Positions 19,027 to 19,346 of a DNA stretch of 19,346 bases are shown here, one piece after another. The DNA comes from an uncultured Actinomycetes bacterium. Lineage in GTDB: Bacteria; Actinomycetota; Thermoleophilia; Solirubrobacterales; Solirubrobacteraceae. Within the stretch, counting starts at the first letter, position 1. Each line of letters opens with the position of its first letter. Made by a program: the position numbers and the translations under genes. The DNA is taken from the NCBI GenBank assembly GCA_937888775.1, contig CALAQT010000294.1, forward strand, positions 1 to 19,346, written 5' to 3'. The notes under the pieces are model-generated. The model worked only from the letters and a program-made list of their open reading frames with translations, searched no databases and was not told where the DNA came from.

Positions 19027-19346
19027 TTCTGAGCGTGAGGTTCGGAGGGGTTCGGCTGGTGTCGAATCGCCCGAGATTGCTGAGGTTCGGTGTCAGGGGC
19101 ATTCGGCTGAGTTCGGGTAGCGGGTTGCCCCAAGGTTGCCCCGCGCCTCATCGCTTCGAGCTTCCGCCGATCCGCGTCGCGGCTCCGAGCCGCTAGGCCA
19201 ACGGGTCCGCCCCCGCCCGATTGAGACTGCGCGGCCTGAGCGTGCTTCAGGCTGGCTGCAGAACTTCGCCGAGCTTGCCGCCAGGCCGCCCCGCGTCGGC
19301 ACGCAGGCGGCTTGACCAGTCCCAACCTTGGGGACCAAGACCGGAG
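19027..19346. other. Right flank with a third repeat family and a possible integrase tail
   Basis: No gene is firmly supported. Tandem GTTGCCCC is at 19124-19131 and 19135-19142. A minus-strand frame from the right edge to 19020 contains RDADRRKLEAMRRGATLGQP, which resembles the variable tail of actinobacterial integrases, but no catalytic motif is inside the window. Confidence 0.35.
19124..19142 (+). repeat. Tandem GTTGCCCC, putative arm sites of a third element
   Basis: Two perfect copies, 11-bp step, starting 98 bp right of the second core. Spacing and period match the TGTACCCC pair right of the first core, but the sequence differs. Confidence 0.45.

Overview
The window is high-GC bacterial DNA with GTG starts, many ATGA/GTGA gene overlaps and Shine-Dalgarno (SD) or apparently leaderless starts. 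Its gene families are typical of soil Actinomycetota. The Thr-Pro-repeat lipoprotein and the small secreted protein suggest Thermoleophilia/Solirubrobacterales, but that is an inference from style. No intact rRNA or tRNA gene and no CRISPR array is visible.

Left part (1-3.7 kb): a small hypothetical protein, one IS110-family insertion sequence (about 0.97-2.57 kb) and a COG2085-type NADP-dependent oxidoreductase. The section ends at an orphan tRNA 3' half (3685-3726), probably a scar of site-specific integration.

Middle (3.8-11.1 kb): a small secreted protein, a DMT-like membrane protein, and a MarR regulator divergent from a MacB/LolD-type ABC exporter. A perfect inverted repeat lies between marR and the exporter, and a 26-codon open frame with a strong SD precedes the ATPase. 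A repeat-rich lipoprotein, a broken sugar-epimerase gene, about 0.9 kb without genes, and a parallel beta-helix protein that has lost its signal peptide follow.

Right part (11.2-19.3 kb): a mobile and defence-like region. It holds a VapBC pair, an HTH/nucleotidyltransferase pair, and an excisionase-integrase operon. The integrase frame runs straight through a 45-bp copy of the 3' half of a tRNA-Thr(CGU) gene (14676-14720). A perfect second copy of these 45 bp lies at 18982-19026. Between them is a 4.3-kb segment with no integrase of its own. It carries mazEF inserted into a vapBC operon, a LuxR-type regulator, a frameshifted cupin and an NTF2-like protein.

The two ends of that segment carry matching tandem TGTACCCC repeats. 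The DNA outside it carries different tandem repeats (GTGTCC on the left, GTTGCCCC on the right) with the same 11-bp period and similar spacing to the core. The simplest reading is tandem accretion of at least three tRNA-Thr-targeting elements, the middle one being a cis-mobilizable element that depends on an integrase supplied by another element. This is the most interesting system in the window.
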